DNA from: Lonsdalea britannica
GTDB lineage: Bacteria > Pseudomonadota > Gammaproteobacteria > Enterobacterales > Enterobacteriaceae
Length of the DNA stretch: 64,000 nucleotides
Assembly: GCF_002111595.1 (NCBI RefSeq)
Contig: NZ_LUTN01000011.1
Coordinates: forward strand, 62,001-126,000
Direction of reading: 5' to 3'
The translations under genes and the position numbers were made by a program. Below, piece by piece: positions 45,029 to 55,000 of this stretch (the first letter of the stretch is position 1; every line of letters starts with the position of its first letter). The notes below the pieces were generated by a model. That model made no database searches. It was given only the letters and a program-made list of their open reading frames with translations, and had not been told where the DNA came from.

Positions 45029-45936
45029 GTTGCGCCGCCTTGCGTGACCCGCTCAACGTCTTCCAAAATGCGCTGGGCCCCAAGAACACCGCCCGACAGG
45101 CTCCAGGTGACGCCGTCCACGAGCCATACCTGCCCGCGCTTGGGCGCGCGCATCTGCCGCCATAACGGATGGGCGATAACACGTTCGTAATGACGCAAGG
45201 CAGCAGCGCGTTCCGTGCGCAAAAACACGAAGAAAATATCGGCATCAACGACCGGAAGACTTTCAAGGTTAGTGAGTTTGATCGAGACGCCGGGCTGCGC
45301 CCGACTGGACTCACTCCAGCCAAAACCCAGCTCGGTCAGCACCGATCCCGGAAAGCTGGCGGGTAAATAGCTGCGAATATGATCCTCTCGAATATCCAGC
45401 ACCGCGACCGTCGGCGGCCACTGACCGCCGAACCGGTGTCGCAGATGGCCTTGCAGCTGCGCTACCCGCGTTCGCCAGTCCGCCAGCAACGCCTGCGCAG
45501 CCGCCTGTCGCTGCAAAGCCTCTCCCATCGCCTGCACCGTTTGCTTGAACTGATAGATCTCCTCCAGCATCACCACCGGCGCAATCCGCGATAGCAGCGC
45601 GGCCAGCCGCTGATGCCGAAACCGGGACGCCACAATCGCCTGCGGACGCAACATCACGATGTCCTCCAGACTGGGCTGCGTCTCCAGCCCGACAATCGGC
45701 ACGCCTGTCAGCGCCGAACGCAGGTAGCGATAAGTCGGTTTTTCGCTCCAGGATTCGACCACGCCGACGGGGGTGATCCCCAACGCCACCGCGGTATCCG
45801 TCGCCCCCTGAAACAAGGTCACGACTCGAGGTTCCGCCATCTCGGCCAATGCCAGGCGCGGCCAGTTCAGCCCCAGCGGCAGCAGGCCCAACGACAGCCG
45901 CAGTACGCTGCGGCGCGAAAAGTGTCGACGATGCAC
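45025..45936 (-). CDS. cbrA: Achromobactin-binding periplasmic protein
   Basis: FecB-type iron-siderophore binding protein, 303 residues. The N-terminus [19 protein letters not shown] has a twin-arginine-like signal, as FecB homologues often do. The binding fold follows with [23 protein letters not shown] and [19 protein letters not shown]. Its start lies just beyond the acsA stop, so biosynthesis and import genes form one continuous run. It delivers ferric achromobactin to CbrBCD. Confidence 0.92.
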   Translation of the reverse strand: MHRRHFSRRSVLRLSLGLLPLGLNWPRLALAEMAEPRVVTLFQGATDTAVALGITPVGVVESWSEKPTYRYLRSALTGVPIVGLETQPSLEDIVMLRPQAIVASRFRHQRLAALLSRIAPVVMLEEIYQFKQTVQAMGEALQRQAAAQALLADWRTRVAQLQGHLRHRFGGQWPPTVAVLDIREDHIRSYLPASFPGSVLTELGFGWSESSRAQPGVSIKLTNLESLPVVDADIFFVFLRTERAAALRHYERVIAHPLWRQMRAPKRGQVWLVDGVTWSLSGGVLGAQRILEDVERVTQGGAT

Positions 45937-45937
45937 G

Positions 45938-47839
45938 TTAGCGGAAACCTCGTTCTAGCTGGATAAACGGGTTCACCACTTCGCCTTTGCCGAACGGCAT
46001 GCTGCCCGGCCCGCCCGCGCGGGCGATGGTCGGGGTAATCAGCAGTTTCTGCGGCCAGGTTTCGCGCTCGAACAGCTCCCGTTGCAACATTTCCCGCATA
46101 TCGGCTTCCACGATCACCGCTGAGATAGCCTGTTCGATCTCAGCCCGCAAGGTGCGCCACAGCGTGGCGGGCGCGATGGCATAGACGGCGGCCAGCGTGT
46201 CGATAATCGCGCGCAGGTTGACCTGAATGCCCAGCGTTTGCAGCCAGAACAGCAGGTCTTGCGGACGTTCGTGATAAAGCGTGTTGGCGGTGTTGCCCGG
46301 TTTGAGGCGATAGACCGGGTCCTGCATACCATGCTGATTCAGCGTCGGGACATGAATACGCAGCGAATCGTGGTCGCGCAGCAGCAGGCCATGCGCCCGC
46401 CCCGCTTTCCAAACCAGCACCGCGTTTTGCCCGTGAATTTCCCCCAGCATCCCCAGACGGAACAGGCGGAAATTCAGCGTGAAGAAACAGCGGCATAGCT
46501 CGGCGAATAGCGTCAATACGCTCTCTTTGGTGACGGGCAGCGCTCGGTAAGCTAACCAGTCGTCGAAGAAGTGCCGACGGCTGTCCGGTAACAAGGTGCC
46601 CAACGCCGCCATCGGCAACAGCCGACACGTCGGATCCTGCAACAGCTGCGGCGGATAGCGACGCACCATCGCGGACAGGTGACGCGGCGCTTCGTCGAAC
46701 AGCGTCGCCTGCGGCGGCATAAACGCCCACCAGCGTCGTTCGCCGCAGAGAAATAACCGCGCTTTCAACTCGTCATCCCGCGCCAGCGCCTCATGCAGCA
46801 GCGTCTCGCTCAGATTGCCGTTAATCATTTTAACGGCGGGCAAATAGCGCGACGCGCCCAGCGAATAGACCGCCATCGGCAATTTCAGATAATCCGCGCT
46901 GGCGAAACTGGGGGTCATGGAGCGCAGCGAAGACGTCGGCAACGCCCCGTCAGACCGAAATGCCAGCCGACGGCAGCGCCCATCATGCAGCGCATCGCCC
47001 AAGAGCGGGTCCAAGACATGCGCGTCCTGCCAGGGGTGTACCGGCAGCGCCACATGACTTTCGTCCAGTCCGCGATCCGTCAGCTCGTCGGCCAGCCGGA
47101 GGCGATCGTCCGCCGTTAACAGATAGTCCGCCGGGGTCTGTCGGGAGAGATCTTCAATCCCTTCCCCGCACAGCAGGCAGTCGCGGGCGACGGCCACCCA
47201 ACACAGCGTAACCGGGCGGGCGAACTCCGCCACATAGTGCTGATAGTCATGTGAATTCAGTCCCTGTTTCGCCTTGGCAGTCGGGTGATAGGGCCGATCG
47301 CGCAGCGAGGCCCACTGCTCCATGATATGAAAGAAATCTGCATTATCGCGCGTCAGCAATCCCTCAGGGTCGATACAGTGAGACTGCGACAGCGCCGTTT
47401 GCTGCACGCTGGTGCCCAGCGCATCAAGAAACAGCTGCTGTCCTTGCGCGTTCTGCTCCGACTGACCCTGCGCGGCGAACACCCAGCGCATCACATCTTC
47501 CGGCGACAGCGCCTGCCACTCCGCCGTATCAGGATCGCCGACATAGACTGCCGACAGCGGCGCTTTTTCCCACGCCTGCGTGATGCCCGGCCTCAGCGCC
47601 ACCAGCAGCGTCATCGCCGCCTGCGCGGGTCCGCGCCATCGCCACAGCCGCGCCTGTGCCGAGGCCGACAGACAGGCGCTGAGCGGGCTGGGATGACCGT
47701 ACTGCTGTCGCCACTCGGTTTCCGACACCAGCGTAAGCGCCTCTTCCCCAAAAAACTGTTCCGCCAGCAGGCAGTCGATCAGATCCTGCATGACGATCTG
47801 TTCTGCACGCAGACGATGAAAGGACAGTGACGTTTCCAT
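45938..47839 (-). CDS. acsA: Achromobactin NIS synthetase AcsA (type C)
   Basis: IucA/IucC-family siderophore synthetase, 633 residues. In achromobactin assembly AcsA joins diaminobutyrate to the citryl-ethanolamine intermediate using ATP. Visible family motifs are ALPVHPWQDAHVLDPLL (the HPWQ motif, about residue 270), LRSMTPSFASADYLKLPMAV, and LGEIHGQNAVLVWK with the nucleotide-binding EIHGQN (about 480). HGLLLRDHDSLRIH follows it. GGAG stands before the ATG at 47839. It lies between acsB and cbrA. Confidence 0.93.
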   Translation of the reverse strand: METSLSFHRLRAEQIVMQDLIDCLLAEQFFGEEALTLVSETEWRQQYGHPSPLSACLSASAQARLWRWRGPAQAAMTLLVALRPGITQAWEKAPLSAVYVGDPDTAEWQALSPEDVMRWVFAAQGQSEQNAQGQQLFLDALGTSVQQTALSQSHCIDPEGLLTRDNADFFHIMEQWASLRDRPYHPTAKAKQGLNSHDYQHYVAEFARPVTLCWVAVARDCLLCGEGIEDLSRQTPADYLLTADDRLRLADELTDRGLDESHVALPVHPWQDAHVLDPLLGDALHDGRCRRLAFRSDGALPTSSLRSMTPSFASADYLKLPMAVYSLGASRYLPAVKMINGNLSETLLHEALARDDELKARLFLCGERRWWAFMPPQATLFDEAPRHLSAMVRRYPPQLLQDPTCRLLPMAALGTLLPDSRRHFFDDWLAYRALPVTKESVLTLFAELCRCFFTLNFRLFRLGMLGEIHGQNAVLVWKAGRAHGLLLRDHDSLRIHVPTLNQHGMQDPVYRLKPGNTANTLYHERPQDLLFWLQTLGIQVNLRAIIDTLAAVYAIAPATLWRTLRAEIEQAISAVIVEADMREMLQRELFERETWPQKLLITPTIARAGGPGSMPFGKGEVVNPFIQLERGFR

Positions 47840-47842
47840 ACC

Positions 47843-48621
47843 CTAGACTCCCTTATCCGAAGACAGTGTGGTGGCCAATTTGGCCTGTAAGGCGCGAAAG
47901 GCAATCCCGCGCTCATCCCCCAAAACGAACGTATTCACGCCGCGCGCCCGCCAGCGTCCGAGGTCTTCCGGCTGGCGTGGAATGGCGCAGTACGGCACCC
48001 CTTGCTGTTGCGCCGCCCGGCATACCGTCGTGAGCGCATTCTGAACCGCCGGTTCGTCGATGCGCCACGGCATGCCCAGCGACTGGGACAGATCCGCCGC
48101 GCCCTCCAGCATCATGTCCAGCCCGTCGACGGCGGCGATAGACTCGGCCTGCGCCACGCCCGCCGCGCTTTCAATCATCGCGACCAACAGAATTTCATCG
48201 TTGGCCCGGCGCACGTACTCCGCCAGACTTTCCTTGCCGAACGCGCCGGGACGCCCGGCATTCAGGCTCCGGACGCCGCGCGGATGATAGAAACAGGCGG
48301 CCACGGCTTCCCGCACCTGCTCCGCTTGCTCCACCATTGGCAGCACGATCCCCTGCGCGCCGCCGTCCAGCAGGCGCAAAAGCGTTTTCGGGTTGCCGTC
48401 GGCGACACGCACCAGCGGCGTCAAGCATAGGATTCCGCAGTGCGGATCATGTTCTCTACCGTTTCCGGGTTGATCAGCACATGTTCGGTGTCAATAATCA
48501 CAAAGTCGAAGCCCGCTTCCGCGATCAGCTCTATCGAGGCCGGTGACGGAATGGAGGCAAACAGGCCATAGGCTGGCGTTCCCGCCGCCAGCTTGCGTTT
48601 CAACGCGTTGACTCTCAGCAT
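47843..48621 (-). pseudogene. acsB: AcsB, HpcH/HpaI-aldolase-family citrate synthase-like, frameshifted
   Basis: Protein of about 258 residues of the HpcH/HpaI aldolase family, broken into two frames. The first (48621-48421) carries AGFDFVIIDTEHVL, the conserved D-x-EH segment; the second has GGAQGIVLPMVEQAEQV, the metal-site Glu of VAMIESAAGV and the Asp of GLDMMLEGAADLSQSLG. One base is missing near 48424, between SYA and LTPLVRV. The staphyloferrin B homologue SbnG is a citrate synthase built on this fold, so AcsB probably makes citrate for the siderophore. The start overlaps the end of acsC. Confidence 0.85.
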
Positions 48622-50477
48622 GATGACGGCCTAAAGGGATAGAGCGGATTCGGCACGGCTTTGAAGCGGCGTTCGCCGTCGCCAAACAGACGGCGCTGAG
48701 TGAGCGCTTCCACCTCATACGTCGGGGCGAAGACGTCGAACAGGGCATAGCGCGTGCGATGCTGCGGATGGGCGGCCTGATAGTCGAGAATGACGTCGGC
48801 GGTCATCCGCCAGAAGCGCGATTCGTCCATGCCATAGTGCTGGCGCAGGAAGATGGCCATTTCCGCCAGACAGATAAAGAAGAAGGCGTCGCAGGTGAAG
48901 TCGCGCACCGCGTTGACATCATCCGTCAAAATGAACGAGTTGCGGTTGATTTTGGCGTGACTGGGGGGTAATGGCGCCAGCTCAGGACAGCGATCCGGCC
49001 GGGCCAGATGCTGCGGCGAGTAACGCACGCCGTCGTGAAAATCTTTGAGCGCGATGCGCTGCGGCCAGCCGTCGCGGGCGATCAGCACGATGTTCTGGCC
49101 GTGCGACTCCATGCCAATCCCTTCGGCAAACAGCATATGGATGATGGGCGAGACCGTGACGCTCAGCAGTTGCCGCGTCCAGTTTTCCAGCCCGTACTGC
49201 CGTATCCAGGCGTCGATAAACGGAACCGTCTCCCCTTCGCCGTAGCGATTTTCGACATGGCTTAATCCGTTGAACGGGATCGCCTGTTCGCCCGGCTGCA
49301 AATAGGCGTGAATGCTTTCGCGCCACAGCGCGCCGAGCACGCCATAGGTCTGCGCGCTCCGGCTGGCGGAGTGCTGGCGAGTATCCAGACTCACTCCGGC
49401 GATCTCGCCGAGGATCACGCATTTCATGTCCCGCGCCGCCTGATCGGTTTCAATTAACTGTTGCAGCCAGTCGGTGATAATCGGCCCGTTCATCACCGTG
49501 TGGCGGGCCAGAATGCGGGTGCTGGAGGTGTTAGTGATGCTCAGCGCCAGCTTGACATAGGGCCGGGTTTTGACCGATGCGTTCGCCAGCGTGCGGATAG
49601 ACTGCTGCGCCTGCCAGCGGTCCGGCGTGGTTCCCAGACAGATTATTTCGCCGCTAACCAGCTCGGTGTGGCAGGCTGGCAGGATCACGTTGCGCCACTG
49701 CCAGGGATGCGCCGGGATTAGCCAGTAATCCTCCAGCCGTTTTCCCTGCTGTTCCAACCGTTCGGCCCACGCTCGCCGACAGACCTCGCCGACCTCCTCA
49801 TCCAGAAAGCGCTCAAAATCCAGACGCGACGAATGATTGACGGACGCCAGCCGCTTTTCCACGGCCAGCCAGACCAGCGAAATCGGCGCGGCGAATTCCG
49901 GCCCCCATTGCGCGTTGTCGTCCAGCGTGAAGCCGATGCGGGATTTGTAGCAGGGATGGTAGCTGTGGGCGTCCATGAAATGGCGCTCCAGCGCATCGAA
50001 GTCGAGCCGATGCGGGTGGGTGACGGGCGGATAAGACTGCGCACGAGACTGTAAATCTTTCAGCTGCGTCTGCTCCAACTCCTGCACGAAACGCGCCAGA
50101 CAGGCCGGATCTTCGCTTTCGTTTAATAGTTCAGACAACAGCTGATGCAGCGACGGCTTCGCGACCACGCCGTCCCGATCGCGGCGGCGCAGGCTGGCGT
50201 AATCCAGCCGAATCAGGTTGAAGCTGTCGCTGAACAGGCCAGTGCAACGGTACTCTACCGGCGCTCCCTGCGCATCACGCCCCTGGATGACGAACTGCGA
50301 CCGCCCTTCATCCAGCGGCGTCCGTTGGTAAGTCAGTACGTCTTCATATAACAGCGTTTGCAGCAGTTGGCCGACCACGCGCTGCACCACACGCTGATAA
50401 CGCGTCTTATCCATCTGCAATAGCCATTGACAGTCGGCGGCATCCGCACGCTGTCCGGCGGGTAACGATGTCTCCAT
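48615..50477 (-). CDS. acsC: Achromobactin NIS synthetase AcsC (type B)
   Basis: IucA/IucC-family synthetase of 620 residues. AcsC is the achromobactin synthetase that uses 2-oxoglutarate. Motifs are YWLIPAHPWQWRNVIL (about residue 265), RTLANASVKTRPYVKLALS, TSSTRILARHTVMNGPIITD and GIGMESHGQNIVLIARDGWP (about 470). The start is the ATG at 50477, preceded by AAAGG. The same frame stays open upstream into yhcA, giving an apparent 1154-residue fusion; I attribute that to a one-base frameshift at the end of yhcA. The 3' end overlaps acsB. Confidence 0.92.
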   Translation of the reverse strand: METSLPAGQRADAADCQWLLQMDKTRYQRVVQRVVGQLLQTLLYEDVLTYQRTPLDEGRSQFVIQGRDAQGAPVEYRCTGLFSDSFNLIRLDYASLRRRDRDGVVAKPSLHQLLSELLNESEDPACLARFVQELEQTQLKDLQSRAQSYPPVTHPHRLDFDALERHFMDAHSYHPCYKSRIGFTLDDNAQWGPEFAAPISLVWLAVEKRLASVNHSSRLDFERFLDEEVGEVCRRAWAERLEQQGKRLEDYWLIPAHPWQWRNVILPACHTELVSGEIICLGTTPDRWQAQQSIRTLANASVKTRPYVKLALSITNTSSTRILARHTVMNGPIITDWLQQLIETDQAARDMKCVILGEIAGVSLDTRQHSASRSAQTYGVLGALWRESIHAYLQPGEQAIPFNGLSHVENRYGEGETVPFIDAWIRQYGLENWTRQLLSVTVSPIIHMLFAEGIGMESHGQNIVLIARDGWPQRIALKDFHDGVRYSPQHLARPDRCPELAPLPPSHAKINRNSFILTDDVNAVRDFTCDAFFFICLAEMAIFLRQHYGMDESRFWRMTADVILDYQAAHPQHRTRYALFDVFAPTYEVEALTQRRLFGDGERRFKAVPNPLYPFRPSSC

Positions 50478-50520
50478 GAGGTTTACCTTTATCCGTTGAC
50501 GGTGAACAAAATCATTCGCT

Positions 50521-51944
50521 TTAGTGCGGCTCCCGACGCGGTGCCAGTAGAGCGGCCGCCTCCTCCGCCGACGTCTCTGCGCGCGGAAAACGCAGGCGCA
50601 CGGCAGCGCCAAAAAAATCAACAGGCCGGTGGCCATAAATGTTTCGCCGATGGCTGATGCACGCAGGGACGCCAACGCCCCCCCGGCGCCGGTCATGCGC
50701 CACTCCAGATAGAGCGCGGCCATTACCATCGCCAGCGACGCCGCCAGCCTGCGCGCGATGTTGTTCATCGCTGCTCCCTGGGTCACCAGCGTATCCGGCA
50801 GCACATTCAATCCAGCGGTGGTCACCGGCATGTAAGACAAGCCCAGTCCCGCGCCGCGCAGCACCATCAGCACGAACACCATGCCAAGCGAACTCTGCGG
50901 CCCCAGCAGACCCAGCCCGCAGGTCGCCAGCCCCGTCAGCAGCAGGCCGGTCGCGACCACGCGCGACGGTCCGTGACGATCCAACAGGCCGCCGCCGATC
51001 CGGCCAAACAGACTGGCGCTCAGCGCGGTGCACAGCAGCGCCAGACCGGTGTCGATGGCGCTATGGCCCAGCACCAGCTGTACCAACAGCGGCAACAGCA
51101 CTAAGCACTCAAACATGCCGACGGACTGGATGACAGTGATCGCCACGCTCAGGCGATAGCCGCGCAGCCGAAACATGCGTAAATTCAGCAGCGGCTCAGC
51201 CTTGCGCCAGGCGCGGCGAACAAACAGCGTCAGGCAGAGCGCCGCCAGCAGGAGCAGCGTAAGATTCATCGGGTTGGACAGCCCCGAAAGCTGGTGTACG
51301 CGGCTGGTCGCCAGCAGCAACAGACCAATACCAGCGGCGATCAGCACGTAGCCTTTGGCGTCGAACGCCGCCTGAGTATCAGGAGACGTTGAGGGAAGAA
51401 CCCGACCGCCCATCAGCAGCGCCAGCACTGCAAACGGCAGATTGACCGCGAACAGCGCTCGCCAGTTGAAGACCTCCAGCAGCAGCCCGCCGCACAGCGG
51501 CCCCACCGCCGGCGCCAGCATGACCACGGCGCTCCACACGCCCGTGATGGCCCCCCGCTGTTCCCGCGGATACACCGCAAAAATCAGCGCCAAAGACAGC
51601 GGGATCATCAGGCCGCTGGCGATACCCTGCGCGACGCGCGCGCCGATCACACCCGACATCGACGTCGCCAGCGCGCCCGCGAGCGAACCCGCCATAAACA
51701 GCGCCACCCCAATCAGGTAGAGGCGTTTATGCCCTAGCCTCGCGCCCAGATAGCCGGTCAGCGGCATGGTCATCGTCATGCTGACCATGAACCCTGCGAC
51801 GATCCACGTCGCCAGCAGCGGGCCAACGTTGAACGCGCTCATGAACGCAGGCAGCGCCGGGTTGAGCGCGCTGTTGCTGAGGCTGACGGTGATCGTGCCG
51901 AACAGGACATTGATCACCACCAGCGCGCGGGGGCTAGCGCTCAT
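50521..51944 (-). pseudogene. yhcA: Achromobactin exporter, MFS DHA2-type, frameshifted near its end
   Basis: Fourteen-segment drug/siderophore efflux protein of about 474 residues, probably exporting achromobactin. It begins SPRALVVINVLFGTITVSLS at the ATG at 51944, with GAGGAG upstream, and shows PLTGYLGARLGHKRLYLIG (motif A) and GARVAQGIASGLMIPLSLAL (motif C-like). The main frame runs through LPCACVFRA and then loses its stop, reading into acsC. The other frame gives the natural end ETSAEEAAALLAPRREPH with a stop at 50521. A single missing base near 50585 explains both. The start overlaps acsE by 11 bp. Confidence 0.85.
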
Positions 51945-53151
51945 GACGCTCCTCGCCCTCTTCGGCGGCTGACACAAACCACTGCGGCGGACGCGGATGG
52001 CACAGGAAGTCGGCATGGGAAATGTTGTAGCCGTAGGCTCCCGCCATCGGCAGCACCAGAAGATCGCCGATGCGAACATCGGCCAGCCGACGGTCTCGGC
52101 TCAGAACGTCTTTGGGCGTACACAGCTGCCCCACCACCGTCCACGTTTGCCAGACTGTCGGTTCGCGCGCGTCTTCCGTCAGATGAATCACAGGATGGTC
52201 GTGGCCCTGCGCGACCGGCAGACGAAATTGGTGCGTACCGCCGCGGCAGACGAGGAATCCCTTGCCGTGACTGACTTTGGCATCCAATACCTCAACCACG
52301 TAGTAACCGCAGTAGGCGCTGATGAACCGTCCCGGTTCGAACCGCACCACGGGCGCATCGTCCAGCTCGGCCAAACGCTGCCCCAGAAAACGGCACAGCG
52401 ACGGCCAGTCAAACTGTTCCGCATGGAGGTAGTCCACGCCGATGCCGCCGCCGACGTTGAGATGTGTGATCGTCTCCGGCCTCCGCGACATCGCTTTCCA
52501 GCAACGCCAACGGCTGAGATAGACATCCAGCAGTTGCCGATGGCGATCCGCCTCAAGCTGGTGCGACATGGCATGCACGTGAAAGCCTTGCAGCCGCAGA
52601 TGGCTGGCGTCGTCAACCGCGGCGACCGCCGCCGCCAATTCGGACTCATCAATACCAAACGGCGTCGGTTTACCCGCCATCGCCAACTTGGTGGTCAGGC
52701 CGTCGGACAGCTGCGGATTGATGCGGATGAACACAGGCTGTATTCGCCCTGCCCGCTGCGCGCAGCGTTGTAAACGGGCGATTTCGTGCAGGCTTTCCAC
52801 ATGCACCGCCGCCACGTCGCGTTGCAGCGCCGTATCGAAATCCGAATCCAGTTTTCCCGGACCGGAGAAGACGAAAGGACGTGCCGTTGCGCAGCCCGCG
52901 ACCCGCTCAATTTCCCCGCCCGACGAGATCTCAAACCCATCGACCCACGGCGCGACCGTGTCCAGAATCGGCCTTTCGCTGTTGGCCTTGATGGCGTAGT
53001 AAAGTTCGACGCCGGGCGGCAGCGCCGCCATGACGGACCTCACGTGCCGCCGCAGCGCGGTCAGGTCATAGACGAAGGCCGCCAGCGGATCGGACTCCTG
53101 CCGTTGCAGGCGACGAATGGCCGCGACGATGTGGGCCGGCAGCTTAGTCAT
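51934..53151 (-). CDS. acsE: PLP-dependent decarboxylase AcsE
   Basis: Fold-type III PLP decarboxylase of the diaminopimelate/ornithine group, 405 residues. AcsE decarboxylates the seryl-citrate ester made by AcsD to the ethanolamine derivative. The PLP lysine is in YYAIKANSERP (about residue 52), followed by GFEISSGGEIERV, the glycine-rich NVGGGIGVDY (about 235), and the C-terminal MAGAYGYNISHADFLCHP, where family members usually carry the catalytic Cys elsewhere. The start is the ATG at 53151, overlapping the end of acsD. It is followed directly by yhcA. Confidence 0.9.
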   Translation of the reverse strand: MTKLPAHIVAAIRRLQRQESDPLAAFVYDLTALRRHVRSVMAALPPGVELYYAIKANSERPILDTVAPWVDGFEISSGGEIERVAGCATARPFVFSGPGKLDSDFDTALQRDVAAVHVESLHEIARLQRCAQRAGRIQPVFIRINPQLSDGLTTKLAMAGKPTPFGIDESELAAAVAAVDDASHLRLQGFHVHAMSHQLEADRHRQLLDVYLSRWRCWKAMSRRPETITHLNVGGGIGVDYLHAEQFDWPSLCRFLGQRLAELDDAPVVRFEPGRFISAYCGYYVVEVLDAKVSHGKGFLVCRGGTHQFRLPVAQGHDHPVIHLTEDAREPTVWQTWTVVGQLCTPKDVLSRDRRLADVRIGDLLVLPMAGAYGYNISHADFLCHPRPPQWFVSAAEEGEERHER

Positions 53152-54927
53152 GACGCGCCTCCTCATGCCACGGCGCGGGCAGGTTCACGTAGCCCGCCGC
53201 CCGGTCGGCGTCGGCGGAAAGCCGTACCTTGAGATTGGTTTTACAGGCGATCGGATGCCCCTTGATAAGGGCCTCCAACTCGGGCGCAGGGCCCTGAAGC
53301 TCGGTCTGGATCGCCTTTAGCTGTTCCCGCACGCGCTGCCACATCTGCGGCGCCAGCGCCGGACGCTCATCACTGAGTGCCAATACGGCTTCCGACAGGT
53401 GATTGACCAGCAGGCAGTACTGAATGCGATTCCAGCCCTGCTGCCGCGAATAGCGCAGCGAGGCCCGAACGCGCGGGTGAACCTCGTCGCCAATGGCCCG
53501 CATGCCGTCCTCGTCGGTTAACTTGACGCCCTCGAAGTCACGCAGCAGAACCTGATGCGGCCGCCCTTCCCGATGCACCAGTACGCTGTTTTGCAAATGC
53601 GGCTCCATAACCACGCCGTGGTTGAAGAACAGCGCCAGTACCGGCCGCAGCAGCAGCGACTGGTAGTCGTCGAACCAGCGCAGCAGGCTGTGATCGTCAA
53701 GCGGGTGGCCATAGTGCGCGTGCAGGAAGGGATGGATCAGCGGTCGCAGATCCGTCCCGCGAGCGAATAGCGTACCGGCCATCAGGCTGTTTTGCGCGCC
53801 GGTGCGACGGCAGAAGTTCTCCCGCAGAATGGCGCCGGTCTGTTCCCTGAACCAGTGACGATCGCTTTCGCTGGCCGCCGCCGGGCTCCAGCTCAGCACG
53901 CCCGGCTCTCTGGCCGCGACAAGCCCGCCGAGCGTATCGGCTTGCCGCGTCATCAGTTCGGCGAACAGGCGATCAATCAGCACCGTACTTTCCAGCTCAT
54001 ACCAGGCATTTTTACGGACGCAGTTAGTGATGCGTACGTTCAACGACCCTTTGATGAAGTAATCATGATCGTCGATGTACCAGGTGCGTATCGACGCGGT
54101 GGGGCTGGCGATTCGCCCCGTGGCGCCCAAATCGCGAATTTCGCCGTCGCGCAAGCGCTGCTGCACCCGCGCGTCCTGCTTGAACAGCTGAGCCTGTACC
54201 GGATGCATGCAGATGATGGCGCGGCCGCAACCCGCGCGACGCTGATTGGCAAATCCGTCCAGCACCTGATCAGGCGTCAGGCCGTTAGCCCGATGTGCAA
54301 CCCGTCCTTCGGCACCTCGAACTGATACAGCGCCGAACGTGCCTGAAACTCGGGAGCCCACGGCGTTTGCCCCAGCTCGCTCGGCCACAGCCGTGCTTTA
54401 GGCGCCGGATGGCTGGGATGACCGAACCACAGACCCTGTTCGCTAAGCAGATAGTGATAAAGCGGGGAAGCCGCCTCACGACGGCCATTGTGAGCCACAA
54501 TCGCCTCCACCAGTTGCTGACTCTGTACGATTTGAGCCTGTAGGTCGGGATTACGGCGACCCACCCAGGTTTCGCAAGCGTTGAGCAACTGCGCGACGAA
54601 TAGGTCAAACGCCGGACAGTGCCAACGTTCTCCCGGCAGTTTTAAGTAAACATCCGAGAGATAACGCTGACTGCCAAGGCTGTCCCGACGGTCGACCATG
54701 AAGAACAGTTCTCGTTCCCCCGGCAGCCGGATCGTCATCGGGATACCCCGCCAGTCGGCGCCGTCGAAGTAGGCGCCGGGCGGAATGCCGCTCATATCAT
54801 CAGGCCACGCATAGCGCGCATGGCCCTCGGGAATGGCGAACTCTTTGATCAGGCAGTTCAGCAGGCCGTGTACGGCCGCCTTTTCGCCAATCATTCTGGA
54901 TAAGACGGCATGATCGAGGTTGTTCAT
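53144..54927 (-). pseudogene. acsD: Achromobactin NIS synthetase AcsD (type A), frameshifted
   Basis: IucA/IucC-family synthetase of about 594 residues over two frames. AcsD adenylates citrate stereoselectively and esterifies it with L-serine, the first committed step. The first frame (54927-54277) ends in PKDGLHIG; the second starts at NGLTPDQVLDGF and carries IICMHPVQAQLF (HP motif), ATGRIASPTASIRTWY, FNHGVVMEPHLQNSVL and VLLRDFEGVKL. One G is missing near 54290, where GGG should be GGGG to give IGAN. The start ATG at 54927 has GGAG upstream. It sits between acr and acsE. Confidence 0.9.
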
Positions 54928-55000
54928 CTCTGCTCCATAAGTGTTGCGATCGTCCGGGTGCAGCTACCGTGGCGAGCGTTTTTCATCCTGAAAATGCAAG

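Noticed and set aside
44780-45323. Long N-terminal extension of the cbrB frame up to 45323
   Set aside because: It overlaps cbrA antiparallel in frame only, has no permease-like sequence, and the other frame from 45028 gives a natural FecCD N-terminus. It results from the frameshift at about 44819.
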